Source: CADCTP01 sp963849885
GTDB taxonomy: Bacteria > Actinomycetota > Actinomycetes > Mycobacteriales > CADCTP01
DNA length: 64,000 nucleotides
Assembly: GCA_963849885.1 (NCBI GenBank)
Contig: CAWKIV010000006.1
Coordinates: 558,001-622,000 of the forward strand
Direction of reading: 5' to 3'
Within the stretch, counting starts at the first letter, position 1. Each line of letters opens with the position of its first letter. A program made the position numbers and the translations under genes. This document shows, one piece after another, positions 57,045 through 64,000 of this stretch. The notes under the pieces were generated by a model. It had not been told where the DNA came from, searched no databases, and was given only the letters and a program-made list of their open reading frames with translations.

Positions 57045-57275
57045 AAGCGCACCCGCCCCTACCGACCGCAGACCAACGGCATCGAGCGCTACCACCGCAC
57101 CCTCACCGACGAATGGGTCTACGCCCGCCCCTACCCCACCGACACCACCCGCGCCGCAGCCCTCGCCACCTGGCTGCACTCCTACAGTCACCACCGCAGC
57201 CACACCGCCATCGGCGGACCACCAGCAACCCTGCGCCCAACCTCTCCGGGCAGAACACCTAGGGTGTGTCTCTGA
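57045..57275 (+). pseudogene. IS481 transposase, C-terminal fragment
   Basis: K-R-T-R-P-Y-R-P-Q-T-N-G-I-E-R-Y-H-R-T-L and H-R-S-H-T-A-I-G-G-P-P match the end of the DDE catalytic core. The last Glu-containing segment is present but the earlier catalytic Asp residues are missing. The frame passes through the right terminal repeat. Confidence 0.75.
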
Positions 57276-57425
57276 ATCCGTGGTGGATGCGGACGGCGTC
57301 CAGACGTCGTCCGCCAAGGCCGAGGAGGAGTCCGATACCGTCGTTGTATCGGCGACGACGAGAACGCCGCCGGTCGGCGTCTGGGCGTCGGCCCGCCCGC
57401 CAGCGGGTTGGAGACACACCCTAGG
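57258..57425. mobile_element. 168-bp MITE-like element
   Basis: Perfect 15-bp terminal repeats CCTAGGGTGTGTCTC (57258) and GAGACACACCCTAGG (57411-57425) bound a non-coding interior. CTAG at both ends is likely the target duplication. GGGTGTGTCTC ends resemble IS5-family repeats, so it may be an internally deleted IS. It shares its left CTAG with the right end of the IS481-type element. Confidence 0.65.
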
Positions 57426-57702
57426 GCAGCACGATGAGGACCGCGGCGGCCAGGGCGAGCAGGACCGACACCACGGCGGCGGTGGCCGCGGCCCGGACGG
57501 GCTCGCCGGGCGCGGCGGCGCGCAGGCGGCGGCTGCGGTGCCGGGCGGCGCCGGCCAGGACCGCCGCGGCGGGCACGCCGAGCGCGGCGGCGACGACGAG
57601 CCGGGGCGTGGAGCCGGCGGCGAGCCGGAGCAGCAGCAGCGCGCACACGCCGGCCGACAGCGCGGTCCGGGTCCAGGCGAGCAGCGTCCGCTCCGGCGCC
57701 AC
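57421..57702 (-). CDS. DUF202 (YidH-like) membrane protein
   Basis: The product is 93 aa from a GTG. E-R-T-L-L-A-W-T-R-T-A-L-S is the DUF202 signature, followed by three hydrophobic segments. The TAG stop lies within the CTAG target of the MITE-like element, so the insertions ended exactly at the stop and left the protein intact. Separated from its paralogue by 29-bp repeats. Confidence 0.8.
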   Translation of the reverse strand: MAPERTLLAWTRTALSAGVCALLLLRLAAGSTPRLVVAAALGVPAAAVLAGAARHRSRRLRAAAPGEPVRAAATAAVVSVLLALAAAVLIVLP

Positions 57703-57710
57703 CCCGGCGG

Positions 57711-57815
57711 GCCGGCCGTCACCGCGCCACCCCTGGCACGCCGGCCGTCACCGCGCCACCCCCGGCGGGCCGGCCGTCACCGCGCCACCCCTGGCGCGCC
57801 GGCCGTCACCGCTCC
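57711..57815. repeat. 29-bp tandem repeat between two DUF202 genes
   Basis: Units beginning GCCGGCCGTCACCGCGCCAC start at 57711, 57740, 57769 and 57798 (the last partial). On the minus strand each full unit contains GTG-GCG-CGG-TGA after a G run, so three tiny start-to-stop frames precede the downstream DUF202 gene. They probably arose by duplication of the gene's own translation-start region. Confidence 0.8.
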
Positions 57816-58168
57816 GCCACCACCAGCAGGACCACCGCGACGACGGCGACGACCGCGGTCCCGTACGCCAGGAGCGGCGCCAGCCGCGGGGGCGGCAGCG
57901 GCTCCCCCAGCCGCATCGCCCACTGGGTCCGCCGCCACCGCCCGTACGCGGTCGCGCTGACCGCGGCGCCGAGCAGCACCAGGCCGACCGCGAGGGTCTG
58001 CCGCAGCCCGGGCACGGCCAGCGGCGGCACGAACGTCTCCAGCCCGATGCCGCCGGCGATCAGGGCCAGCGCGGTGCGCACCCAGGCCAGGAAGGTGCGC
58101 TCGTTGGCCAGCGTGAAGCGCGGGTCCGGCTCGCTGCCCCCGGACCGTCGCCATCCCGCCCACCGCAC
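57806..58168 (-). CDS. DUF202/YidH family membrane protein
   Basis: The product is 120 aa. N-E-R-T-F-L-A-W-V-R-T-A-L-A-L-I-A-G-G-I and two further hydrophobic segments are the DUF202 signature. It is upstream of the second DUF202 gene on the same strand, the usual paired arrangement. Role unknown. Confidence 0.88.
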   Translation of the reverse strand: MRWAGWRRSGGSEPDPRFTLANERTFLAWVRTALALIAGGIGLETFVPPLAVPGLRQTLAVGLVLLGAAVSATAYGRWRRTQWAMRLGEPLPPPRLAPLLAYGTAVVAVVAVVLLVVAER

Positions 58169-58260
58169 CCGCGCAGGCTAACCACCCGCCGCCGTCCCGA
58201 TCGAGGACCGCCCCGCCCCGCGCCCGACCCGCCCGGCCGGCGGGGTGGACAATCGGCAGG

Positions 58261-58566
58261 GTGTCCGCTCGGCCCTCGGTGCTGCAGTGGCTGCGGTACG
58301 CCTTCGGCGGCCGGCTGCCGGCGCCGCTGCACGACTGGGTCCGGCACGACCTGACCGACGCCGACTGGCGGTGGCGGCAGCTGCTGCGGGTGCTGATCCA
58401 GACCGCGCTGCCGGTCCTGGTCATCGCGGTGCTGCCGGCCCCGGGCGAGCTGCGGGTGCTGATGGCGGCGCTGGTGCTGATCGGGGCGCTGTCCGTCGGC
58501 GCCGCGTACGGCGACGAGCTGCGGGCCCGCCGGCTCCGGCAGCACGGCCTCACCCCGCCGCGCTGA
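58261..58566 (+). CDS. DUF5313 membrane protein
   Basis: The product is 101 aa from a GTG. It opens P-S-V-L-Q-W-L-R-Y-A-F-G-G-R-L-P and has two hydrophobic segments, matching DUF5313, a family of small actinobacterial membrane proteins without a known role. Divergent from the DUF202 pair. Confidence 0.85.
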   Translation: MSARPSVLQWLRYAFGGRLPAPLHDWVRHDLTDADWRWRQLLRVLIQTALPVLVIAVLPAPGELRVLMAALVLIGALSVGAAYGDELRARRLRQHGLTPPR

Positions 58567-58599
58567 CCTCCGGCGCAGCCCCCGCCGCCCCCGCCGCCC

Positions 58600-59856
58600 T
58601 CACGCCCCCCGCCCCCGCCGGTCCCGCGGCCTCCGCCGGTCCGCGGCCACCGGTCCCGCGGCCGCCGGTCCCGCGGCCTCCGCCGGCCGAGGGCGCCGCA
58701 CCAGCCCGACGACGACCACCAGCGCGGCCAGCGCCGGCGGCGCCGCCCCGAGCGCGAACGCCGCGGCCGGACCGCGCGCGTCCACCACCGCGCCGGCCAG
58801 CGCCGAGCCGAGCGCCGCCCCGCCGAGCAGGAAGACGGTCAGCCCGGCGAAGGTCTGGGCCACCGCACCGGCCGGCGCCCGCGCCTGCACCAGCGTGTAG
58901 ATCCCGCCGAGCGCGGGCGCCACCAGCCCGCCGGCCAGCACCAGCAGCACGCCGAGCATCAGCAGCCCGCGGGAGGCCGCGATGAGCAGGTGGGCCGCGG
59001 CCACCGCGGTCAGCAGCAACAGCAGCCGCCGGGCCGGGCCGCGCCGGGCCGGCCGCAGCCCGCCCAGCAGCCCGCCGACCAGCGAGCCGGCGCTCCAGAC
59101 CGCGAGCAGCAGGCCGGCCGCGGCGGTGGCCCCGGCCGCGCCGGCCGCCCCGATCACGCCGACCTCGACCCAGGACAGCCCGCAGATGAGCAGCCCGCCG
59201 GCCAGGTAGAGCGGGACCAGCGGGAGCAGGTCGGCCCGGCGCACCGCGGACCGCTCGGCCGCGGCCAGCCGGTCGAGCCCGGGCGTGCCGGCGAAGGCGA
59301 GCACCCCGAGCAGGGTCACCGCGGCGGCCAGCTGCACCGACTGCGCCGGCCCGAGCAGCGCGGCGGCGGCCCCGGCGGCCGACGGCCCGACGATGAAGGT
59401 GAGCTCCTGGACGGTCGCCTCCAACGAGTACATCGTCGCGCGGGTGTCCGGCTCGGCCAGCAGCGCCGGCCACAGCGTGCGCACCGCCGGGGTGACCGGC
59501 GGCGTGGTCACCGCGGCGGCCGCGGTCAGCCCGGCCAGCGCGGCCGTGGACGAGGTCGGCACCAGCGACAGCACCACCAGGCCGGCCGCGGACAGCGTCG
59601 CGGTGGTCAGCAGCACCCGGCCGGCCGCCCGGCCGCGGTCGATCAGCCGGCTGGACACCAGCCCACCGGCTCCGGCGCCGGCCACCCACACCGCGCTGAC
59701 CAGCCCGGCCGCCCCGTACGACCCCGTGCGGTCGACCACCAGCAGGATCACCGCGAGCCCGCCGGTGGGCAGCCCGGTCCGGGCCAGCAGCGACGTGCCC
59801 AGCGCCCGGCCGACATGCGGGGTGGACAGCAGCTGCCGGTAGGACGCGGGGAGCAC
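58600..59856 (-). CDS. MFS transporter
   Basis: The product is 418 aa from a GTG. Twelve hydrophobic segments and the G-x-L-x-S-x-x-x-D-R-G-R loop between helices 2 and 3 mark a major facilitator exporter. The C-terminal tail is Pro/Ala/Arg-rich. Substrate unknown. Confidence 0.88.
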   Translation of the reverse strand: MLPASYRQLLSTPHVGRALGTSLLARTGLPTGGLAVILLVVDRTGSYGAAGLVSAVWVAGAGAGGLVSSRLIDRGRAAGRVLLTTATLSAAGLVVLSLVPTSSTAALAGLTAAAAVTTPPVTPAVRTLWPALLAEPDTRATMYSLEATVQELTFIVGPSAAGAAAALLGPAQSVQLAAAVTLLGVLAFAGTPGLDRLAAAERSAVRRADLLPLVPLYLAGGLLICGLSWVEVGVIGAAGAAGATAAAGLLLAVWSAGSLVGGLLGGLRPARRGPARRLLLLLTAVAAAHLLIAASRGLLMLGVLLVLAGGLVAPALGGIYTLVQARAPAGAVAQTFAGLTVFLLGGAALGSALAGAVVDARGPAAAFALGAAPPALAALVVVVGLVRRPRPAEAAGPAAAGPVAADRRRPRDRRGRGA

Positions 59857-59948
59857 GGCCCCGATCCTGCCCCGCCCCACCGACAGTTTCCGTCCGGTCC
59901 GCCGCGGTGGCCCGGCCGCCGGCGAGCGAGCCCACCGGCGCCGGCGGG

Positions 59949-60587
59949 TCAGTCGGCGGCCGGCTCCAGGAACAGGGGGAGCACCTGCCGGGTGCGGGCG
60001 ACCAGCCGCTCCGCCGCGACCGCCCCGTCCCGCAGCAGGCCGTGCAGGGCCTGCTCGAAGATCCCGTCCAGCAGCCCGTACGCCGTCGCCGGGTCGACCG
60101 CGGGCTCCCGACCGGCCAGCGCCGCGTACCGCTCCACGACCCGCCAGATCATCGCGCACAGCGCCTCGTCGATCGCCGTGACGTCGGCCCGCAGCGCCTC
60201 CTCGAACATGCTCTGCGAGCGCAGGTCATACCAGAGCCGGTGCATCGGGGCCTCGTCGAGCAGCGTCTCCGCGAGCTTCGCGGCGAACCGGTCGCGGATC
60301 TCCCCGGCGCTGGTCGAGGTGGCGACCAGCTCGTCGTACCGCTGCACGCACCGCGCCTTGTAGTAGCGCACGCAGTAGGTGATCAGGTCGACCTTGTCGC
60401 GGAAGTAGTAGTGCACCACCCCGTGCGTGAAGGGCGAATTCTGCGCGATCTCGCGCAGGCTGGTCCGCGCGTAGCCGAGCTGCCCGAGCGTGGTCAGCGC
60501 GGACTCGGCCAGCTCGTCGCGGCGCTCGTCGAACCGGTCGGCCGGGCGACGCCGGGACGCCGCCGGGCGCACGCCGGTCGAGGTCAC
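59949..60587 (-). CDS. TetR family transcriptional regulator
   Basis: The product is 212 aa. The helix-turn-helix is T-S-L-R-E-I-A-Q-N-S-P-F-T-H-G-V-V-H-Y-Y-F split over residues 42-62; the remainder is an all-helical ligand domain. Divergent from the SDR operon across a 17-bp dyad, it very likely represses that operon and itself. Confidence 0.92.
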   Translation of the reverse strand: MTSTGVRPAASRRRPADRFDERRDELAESALTTLGQLGYARTSLREIAQNSPFTHGVVHYYFRDKVDLITYCVRYYKARCVQRYDELVATSTSAGEIRDRFAAKLAETLLDEAPMHRLWYDLRSQSMFEEALRADVTAIDEALCAMIWRVVERYAALAGREPAVDPATAYGLLDGIFEQALHGLLRDGAVAAERLVARTRQVLPLFLEPAAD

Positions 60588-60614
60588 CGGCTCAGCCTAA
60601 CCCAGTTCTGTCTG

Positions 60615-60660
60615 ACTTCTTGACAACCGTCCAGAGAAGTCTTGACGACTGTCAAGAAGT
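60615..60660. promoter_or_regulatory. TetR-type operator: 17-bp inverted repeats overlapping a promoter
   Basis: ACTTCTTGACAACCGTC (60615-60631) and GACGACTGTCAAGAAGT (60644-60660) match at 15 of 17 positions with a 12-base spacer. The left arm contains TTGACA. It lies between the divergent TetR and SDR starts. The related AAGTCTTGACG between the arms repeats the half-site core. Confidence 0.7.
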
Positions 60661-60713
60661 GGGAGGAGGGTGGCCTCACACCGAAGTCCTCGACGACGCG
60701 GGCAGGAGCGGAC

Positions 60714-61508
60714 ATGGGCGGACTCGACCTCACCGGTCGCACGGCACTGGTCACCGGGGGCGCCCAGGGCCTCGGCGCCGGGATGGGCCAAGCGCTCGCC
60801 GCCGCCGGCGCCCGCGTCATGCTCGCGGACGTCAAGGAGGAGGCCGGCGCGAAGACGGCGGCCGAGCTGGGTGACGGCCACGGCTTCGTCGCCCTCGACG
60901 TCACCGACGACGCCGGCTGGGCCGCCGCCGTCGAGCAGACCGTGGCGCAGCTCGGCGGGCTGGACATCCTGGTCAACAACGCCGGCGTCGAGATCACCAG
61001 CCTGCTCACCGAGGTGGACCCCAAGGACATCCGCACGATGCTGGAGGTCAACATCCTCGGCACCACGCTCGGCATCAAGCACGGCCTGCGGGCCATGCGC
61101 CCGGGCGGCGCGGCCGGCGCCGGCGGCAGCATCGTCAACGTCGCCTCGGTCGCCGCCACCATCGCCTTCCCCGGCATCGCGGTCTACTCGGCCACCAAGT
61201 CCGCGGTCGACCGGCTCACCCGGGTGGCCGCGATGGAGTCCGGCAAGCTCGGCTACGGCGTCCGGGTCAACTGCGTCTACCCCGGGCTGGTGCCGACCGA
61301 GATGGGCGCCGGGCTGGCCCAGGACGTCGCCGCGATCGGGCTGTTCCCGTCCCCGGAGGCGGCCGTCGGCGCGGTGATCGAGCTGACCCCGGGCGGCCGG
61401 CTCGGCACCGTCGAGGACATGGCCGACGCGGTCGTCTTCCTCGCCTCCGACCAGTCCCGCTTCATCACCGGCGCCGGCCTCCCGGTCGACGGCGGCATGG
61501 GCATGTGA
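60714..61508 (+). CDS. SDR family oxidoreductase
   Basis: The product is 264 aa. T-G-G-A-Q-G-L-G (cofactor), N-N-A-G, the catalytic Ser in N-V-A-S-V-A and Y-S-A-T-K are in place. It is the first gene of the TetR-controlled operon; the following DUF5938 and acyl-CoA synthetase suggest breakdown of a lipid- or steroid-like acid. ATG chosen after GGAGCG. Confidence 0.92.
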   Translation: MGGLDLTGRTALVTGGAQGLGAGMGQALAAAGARVMLADVKEEAGAKTAAELGDGHGFVALDVTDDAGWAAAVEQTVAQLGGLDILVNNAGVEITSLLTEVDPKDIRTMLEVNILGTTLGIKHGLRAMRPGGAAGAGGSIVNVASVAATIAFPGIAVYSATKSAVDRLTRVAAMESGKLGYGVRVNCVYPGLVPTEMGAGLAQDVAAIGLFPSPEAAVGAVIELTPGGRLGTVEDMADAVVFLASDQSRFITGAGLPVDGGMGM

Positions 61509-61536
61509 GCGGACCCCGGAGAGGGAGCAGGCAGCC

Positions 61537-62655
61537 ATGACCGACAAGCCCGTCGTCGTGTACGGGGTCTCCGGCTACACCGGACGCCTGGTCTGCGAAT
61601 ACCTGCGGGAGCACAACGTCCCGTTCGTCGCCGCCGGCCGCGACAAGAACAAGGTGCAGGACGTCGTCGACCGCATCCCCGGCATCGAGACCGCGGACTA
61701 CGAGGTGGTCGAGGTCGCGCACGAGGTGGACGCGCTGGCCGAGCTCTTCTCCGGCGCGCGGGTCGTGTCGAACATGGTCGGCCCCTTCATCCGGTACGGG
61801 CACACCGTCGCCGAGGCCGCGCTCGCCGCCGGCTGCCACTACCTCGACACCACCGGCGAGCAGGACTGGGTGATCGAGGCCAAGGACCGCTGGCACCGCC
61901 CGTACGCGGAGAAGGGCCTGGTCATCGCGCCGGGCGTCGCGCAGATGTACACGACCGGCGAGATCGCCGCCAACCTCTGCCTGGAGACCCCCGGCCTGGA
62001 CACCCTCGACATCCTGGTGCTCTGGAAGGGCTTCCCGACGTACGCGTCGACCCAGACGATCTTCACCATCCTCAAGGCCGACTGGTTCTACCTGGAGCAG
62101 AACCAGTACGTGCAGTGGCCGATGGACAAGGTCTTCACGGTCGACGTGCCGGGCCAGCACGAGACCGGCCTGGCGCTGCCGTGGGGCGGCACCTGCCACC
62201 CGGTCTGGTTCAAGGACGACCCGCGGGTGGCCAACGTCAAGGCCTGCGGCGGCGTCTTCGACCGGGCCGTCATGGAGGGCGTCATCCAGACGGTGAAGAT
62301 GTACGAGGAGCAGATCAAGCCGCTGCCGCCGGAGCAGCGGGAGGAGCAGCTCGCCGCGATCGCCGGGTCGGTGCAGGCGGCCATGCCGCCCCGGGAGAAT
62401 CCGCGGCTCAACACCTCCCTCGACTCCGTGTACGCGTCCGGCCCGCTCGGCCGCGCGCACTGCGTGATCCACGGCAACCAGAACTACAAGCAGACCGGCC
62501 TGCTCCAGGCGTACGCGGCGTACTCGCTGCTCCAGCAGCCGCCGCTGCGCACCGGCTTCGCCTCCGGCTGCCAGGCGTTCGGGCACCGCACCCTGCTCGG
62601 CGCGCTGCGCAGCTTCGGGCTGGTGATGGAGCCGGAGCTCACGGTGCGGGGCTGA
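61537..62655 (+). CDS. DUF5938 / saccharopine dehydrogenase-like protein
   Basis: The product is 372 aa. The N-terminal Rossmann motif G-V-S-G-Y-T-G-R and the D-T-T-G-E-Q-D-W segment are shared with the saccharopine dehydrogenase NAD(P)-binding domain. The C-terminal part is assigned to DUF5938. The family occurs in actinobacterial steroid- and hydrocarbon-degradation-type operons. Reaction unknown. 28 bases after the SDR gene. Confidence 0.88.
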   Translation: MTDKPVVVYGVSGYTGRLVCEYLREHNVPFVAAGRDKNKVQDVVDRIPGIETADYEVVEVAHEVDALAELFSGARVVSNMVGPFIRYGHTVAEAALAAGCHYLDTTGEQDWVIEAKDRWHRPYAEKGLVIAPGVAQMYTTGEIAANLCLETPGLDTLDILVLWKGFPTYASTQTIFTILKADWFYLEQNQYVQWPMDKVFTVDVPGQHETGLALPWGGTCHPVWFKDDPRVANVKACGGVFDRAVMEGVIQTVKMYEEQIKPLPPEQREEQLAAIAGSVQAAMPPRENPRLNTSLDSVYASGPLGRAHCVIHGNQNYKQTGLLQAYAAYSLLQQPPLRTGFASGCQAFGHRTLLGALRSFGLVMEPELTVRG

Positions 62656-62659
62656 GTCG

Positions 62660-64000
62660 ATGGGCCTGCGGCTGATCGACTACCTGGACAAGGGCGCGTC
62701 CCTGGACCCGGACGCGCCCTGCTTGACCACCGACGGGGAGTCGGCCAGCTACGCCGAGGTCCGGGAGCTGGCCGGCCGGGTCGCCGGCGCGCTCGCCGCC
62801 CGCGGCATCGCGCCCGGGGACAAGGTGGCGATCCTGTCCGCGAACGACCCGGTCGCGTTCACCTGCGTCTTCGGCATCTCGGCGGCCGGGGCGGTGTGGT
62901 GCCCGGTCAACCCGCGCAACGAGGCGGGCGAGAACCGGGAGCTGCTCGAGCTGTTCGAGTGCCGGGCGCTGCTCTTCCAGCGGCGGTTCGCGCCGCTGGT
63001 GGCCAAGATCGCGCCGGACCTGCCCCGGCTGGCGCTGCTGGTCTGCCTGGACCAGCCCGATTCACCGGACCCGTCGCATCCGGCGGCGGGCCCGGCACCG
63101 GACCCGTCCCTGGACCCGGACGGGGCCGGCGACGTACCAGGTGCGACGTCCTGGCCGGACTTCCTCGCCACCACGGGGGGCGAGGGAGTCCCGCCGGACG
63201 ACCTGGCGATGATCGTCGGCACCGGCGGCACCACCGGCCGGCCGAAGGGCGTCATGCTCACCGGCACCAACCTGGAGACGATGACGGCGCTCACGCTGAT
63301 GGGCTACCCGTGGTCCGGGCGGCCGGTCTACCTGGCGCTGGCGCCGCTCACCCACGCCGCCGGGGTGCTCTGCTTCCCGGTGCTGGCCCGCGGCGGGGAG
63401 ATCGTCATCATGCGGACCCCGGACGTCGACGGCTTCCTCGACCTGATCGAGCGGCACCGGGTGACGCACACCTTCCTGCCGCCGACGCTGATCTACATGG
63501 TGCTCGACAGCGACCGGCTGGACCGGACCGACCTGTCCTCGCTGCAGTGCTTCTGGTACGGCGCGGCGCCGATGTCGCCGACCCGGCTGGAGGAGGCGCT
63601 GGGCCGGATCGGGCCGGTGATGGCGCAGCTCTTCGGGCAGACCGAGGCGCCGATGATGATCTCGATGATGCCGCCGGCGGACCACTTCGCCGCGGACGGC
63701 TCGGTGGCCCGGACCCGGCTCGCCTCCGCCGGCCGGCCGGCGCCGCTGGTCACGGTGGCGATCATGGCCGAGGACGGGCGGCTGCGGCCGCGCGGCGAGC
63801 GGGGCGAGGTGGTGATCCGGTCGTCGCTGGTGATGGCCGGCTACTTCCGCGACCCGGCGGCCACCGCGGCCGCGTCCGCGCACGGCTGGCACCACACCGG
63901 CGACATCGGCTACCTCGACGACGAGGGCTTCCTCTTCCTCGTCGACCGGGCCAAGGACATGATCATCACCGGCGGGTTCAACGTCTACTCGACCGAGGTG
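62660..64000 (+). CDS. Acyl-CoA synthetase (AMP-binding), cut by the right edge
   Basis: 447 codons are visible. The AMP-binding signature I-V-G-T-G-G-T-T-G-R-P-K-G-V-M and the downstream F-G-Q-T-E-A-P and G-D-I-G-Y segments are present; the window ends in I-I-T-G-G-F-N-V-Y-S-T-E-V, just before the final catalytic Lys. It activates an acid to its CoA ester. Start four bases after the DUF5938 stop, so co-transcribed. Confidence 0.93.
   Translation, partial: MGLRLIDYLDKGASLDPDAPCLTTDGESASYAEVRELAGRVAGALAARGIAPGDKVAILSANDPVAFTCVFGISAAGAVWCPVNPRNEAGENRELLELFECRALLFQRRFAPLVAKIAPDLPRLALLVCLDQPDSPDPSHPAAGPAPDPSLDPDGAGDVPGATSWPDFLATTGGEGVPPDDLAMIVGTGGTTGRPKGVMLTGTNLETMTALTLMGYPWSGRPVYLALAPLTHAAGVLCFPVLARGGEIVIMRTPDVDGFLDLIERHRVTHTFLPPTLIYMVLDSDRLDRTDLSSLQCFWYGAAPMSPTRLEEALGRIGPVMAQLFGQTEAPMMISMMPPADHFAADGSVARTRLASAGRPAPLVTVAIMAEDGRLRPRGERGEVVIRSSLVMAGYFRDPAATAAASAHGWHHTGDIGYLDDEGFLFLVDRAKDMIITGGFNVYSTEV

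Larger units (their letters stand above)
53836..57264 (+). mobile_element. Disrupted IS481-type element with perfect terminal repeats
   Basis: The left end CCCTAGGTGTTCTGCCC (53836-53852) and right end GGGCAGAACACCTAGGG (57248-57264) are exact reverse complements (17 bp). The CTAG in each end could be the target duplication, making the element proper 53842-57258. The transposase is present only as an N-terminal (53961) and C-terminal (57045) part, separated by about 2.9 kb that carries a decayed phosphoesterase gene and a tRNA-like 3' end. It may be one IS interrupted by insertion, or two copies merged by deletion. Confidence 0.7.

Noticed and set aside
57711..57815. Possible CRISPR or iteron array
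   Set aside because: The 29-bp units are directly adjacent with no spacers and no replication gene is near; better explained as duplication of a translation-start region.

Overview
The window comes from a very G+C-rich actinomycete chromosome (estimated by eye at about three quarters G+C). Many starts are GTG, genes are chained by ATGA/GTGA overlaps, and there are actinobacterial hallmark families: TIGR04222, DUF5313, DUF4916, the AccE epsilon subunit and LppX-like lipoproteins. The genus cannot be fixed from the sequence; Micromonosporales, Pseudonocardiales or Geodermatophilales are all plausible. No phage, CRISPR array or rRNA is present.

Layout. 1-5287: molybdenum-cofactor and formate-dehydrogenase maturation genes (a moeA-like start, DUF6457, mobA, fdhD), a 31-codon orphan ORF with its own hairpin, and selB-selA. 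5545-9270: a secreted helical-repeat protein, a class F sortase and a frame-broken vWA-like membrane protein. 9308-13462: a LacI regulator among a phytanoyl-CoA-dioxygenase-like enzyme, a Gfo/Idh/MocA oxidoreductase and an SDR, which looks like a small-molecule catabolic locus. 13494-18061: secreted proteins and a kinase/response-regulator/solute-binding-lipoprotein operon joined by GTGA overlaps. 18225-19724: TIGR04222 followed by a patchwork of gene remnants. 19742-24706: a cyclic-nucleotide-domain kinase, DUF427, MmcQ, HIT-like, DUF4870 and DinB genes. 24773-25888: tRNA-Sec divergent from selD, which completes the selenocysteine machinery some 20 kb from selAB. 27707-34888: a form I aerobic CO dehydrogenase operon (coxM-coxS-coxL, XdhC-YHS, MoxR, VWA). 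35002-37740: an ABC-2 exporter. 38430-41918: a cell-wall-type lipoprotein and an animal-type haem peroxidase with a Gly-Pro repeat tail. 42104-53069: birA, acyl-CoA carboxylase beta, epsilon and biotin-carrying alpha subunits with maf, plus a CGNR/EamA divergent pair, a WYL regulator, a GT39-like protein and an ECF sigma factor. 53836-57425: a disrupted IS481-type element with perfect 17-bp ends enclosing a decayed phosphoesterase gene, abutting a 168-bp MITE-like element. 57421-60587: two DUF202 genes, DUF5313, an MFS transporter and TetR. 60714-64000: an SDR, a DUF5938 dehydrogenase and an acyl-CoA synthetase (cut by the window end), divergent from TetR across a strong operator-like dyad.

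How it fits together. fdhD/mobA/moeA, the four sel genes and the CO dehydrogenase all point to molybdenum- and selenium-dependent oxidation of formate and CO. The formate dehydrogenase itself probably lies just beyond the left edge. BirA, AccD, AccE and the biotin-carrying alpha subunit form a dispersed acyl-CoA carboxylase set.

Caution on quality. At least five otherwise intact genes are broken by single-base changes inside C/G runs or G+C-rich repeats. This is more like base-calling or assembly error than biology and should be checked in the reads before any of them is called a pseudogene.
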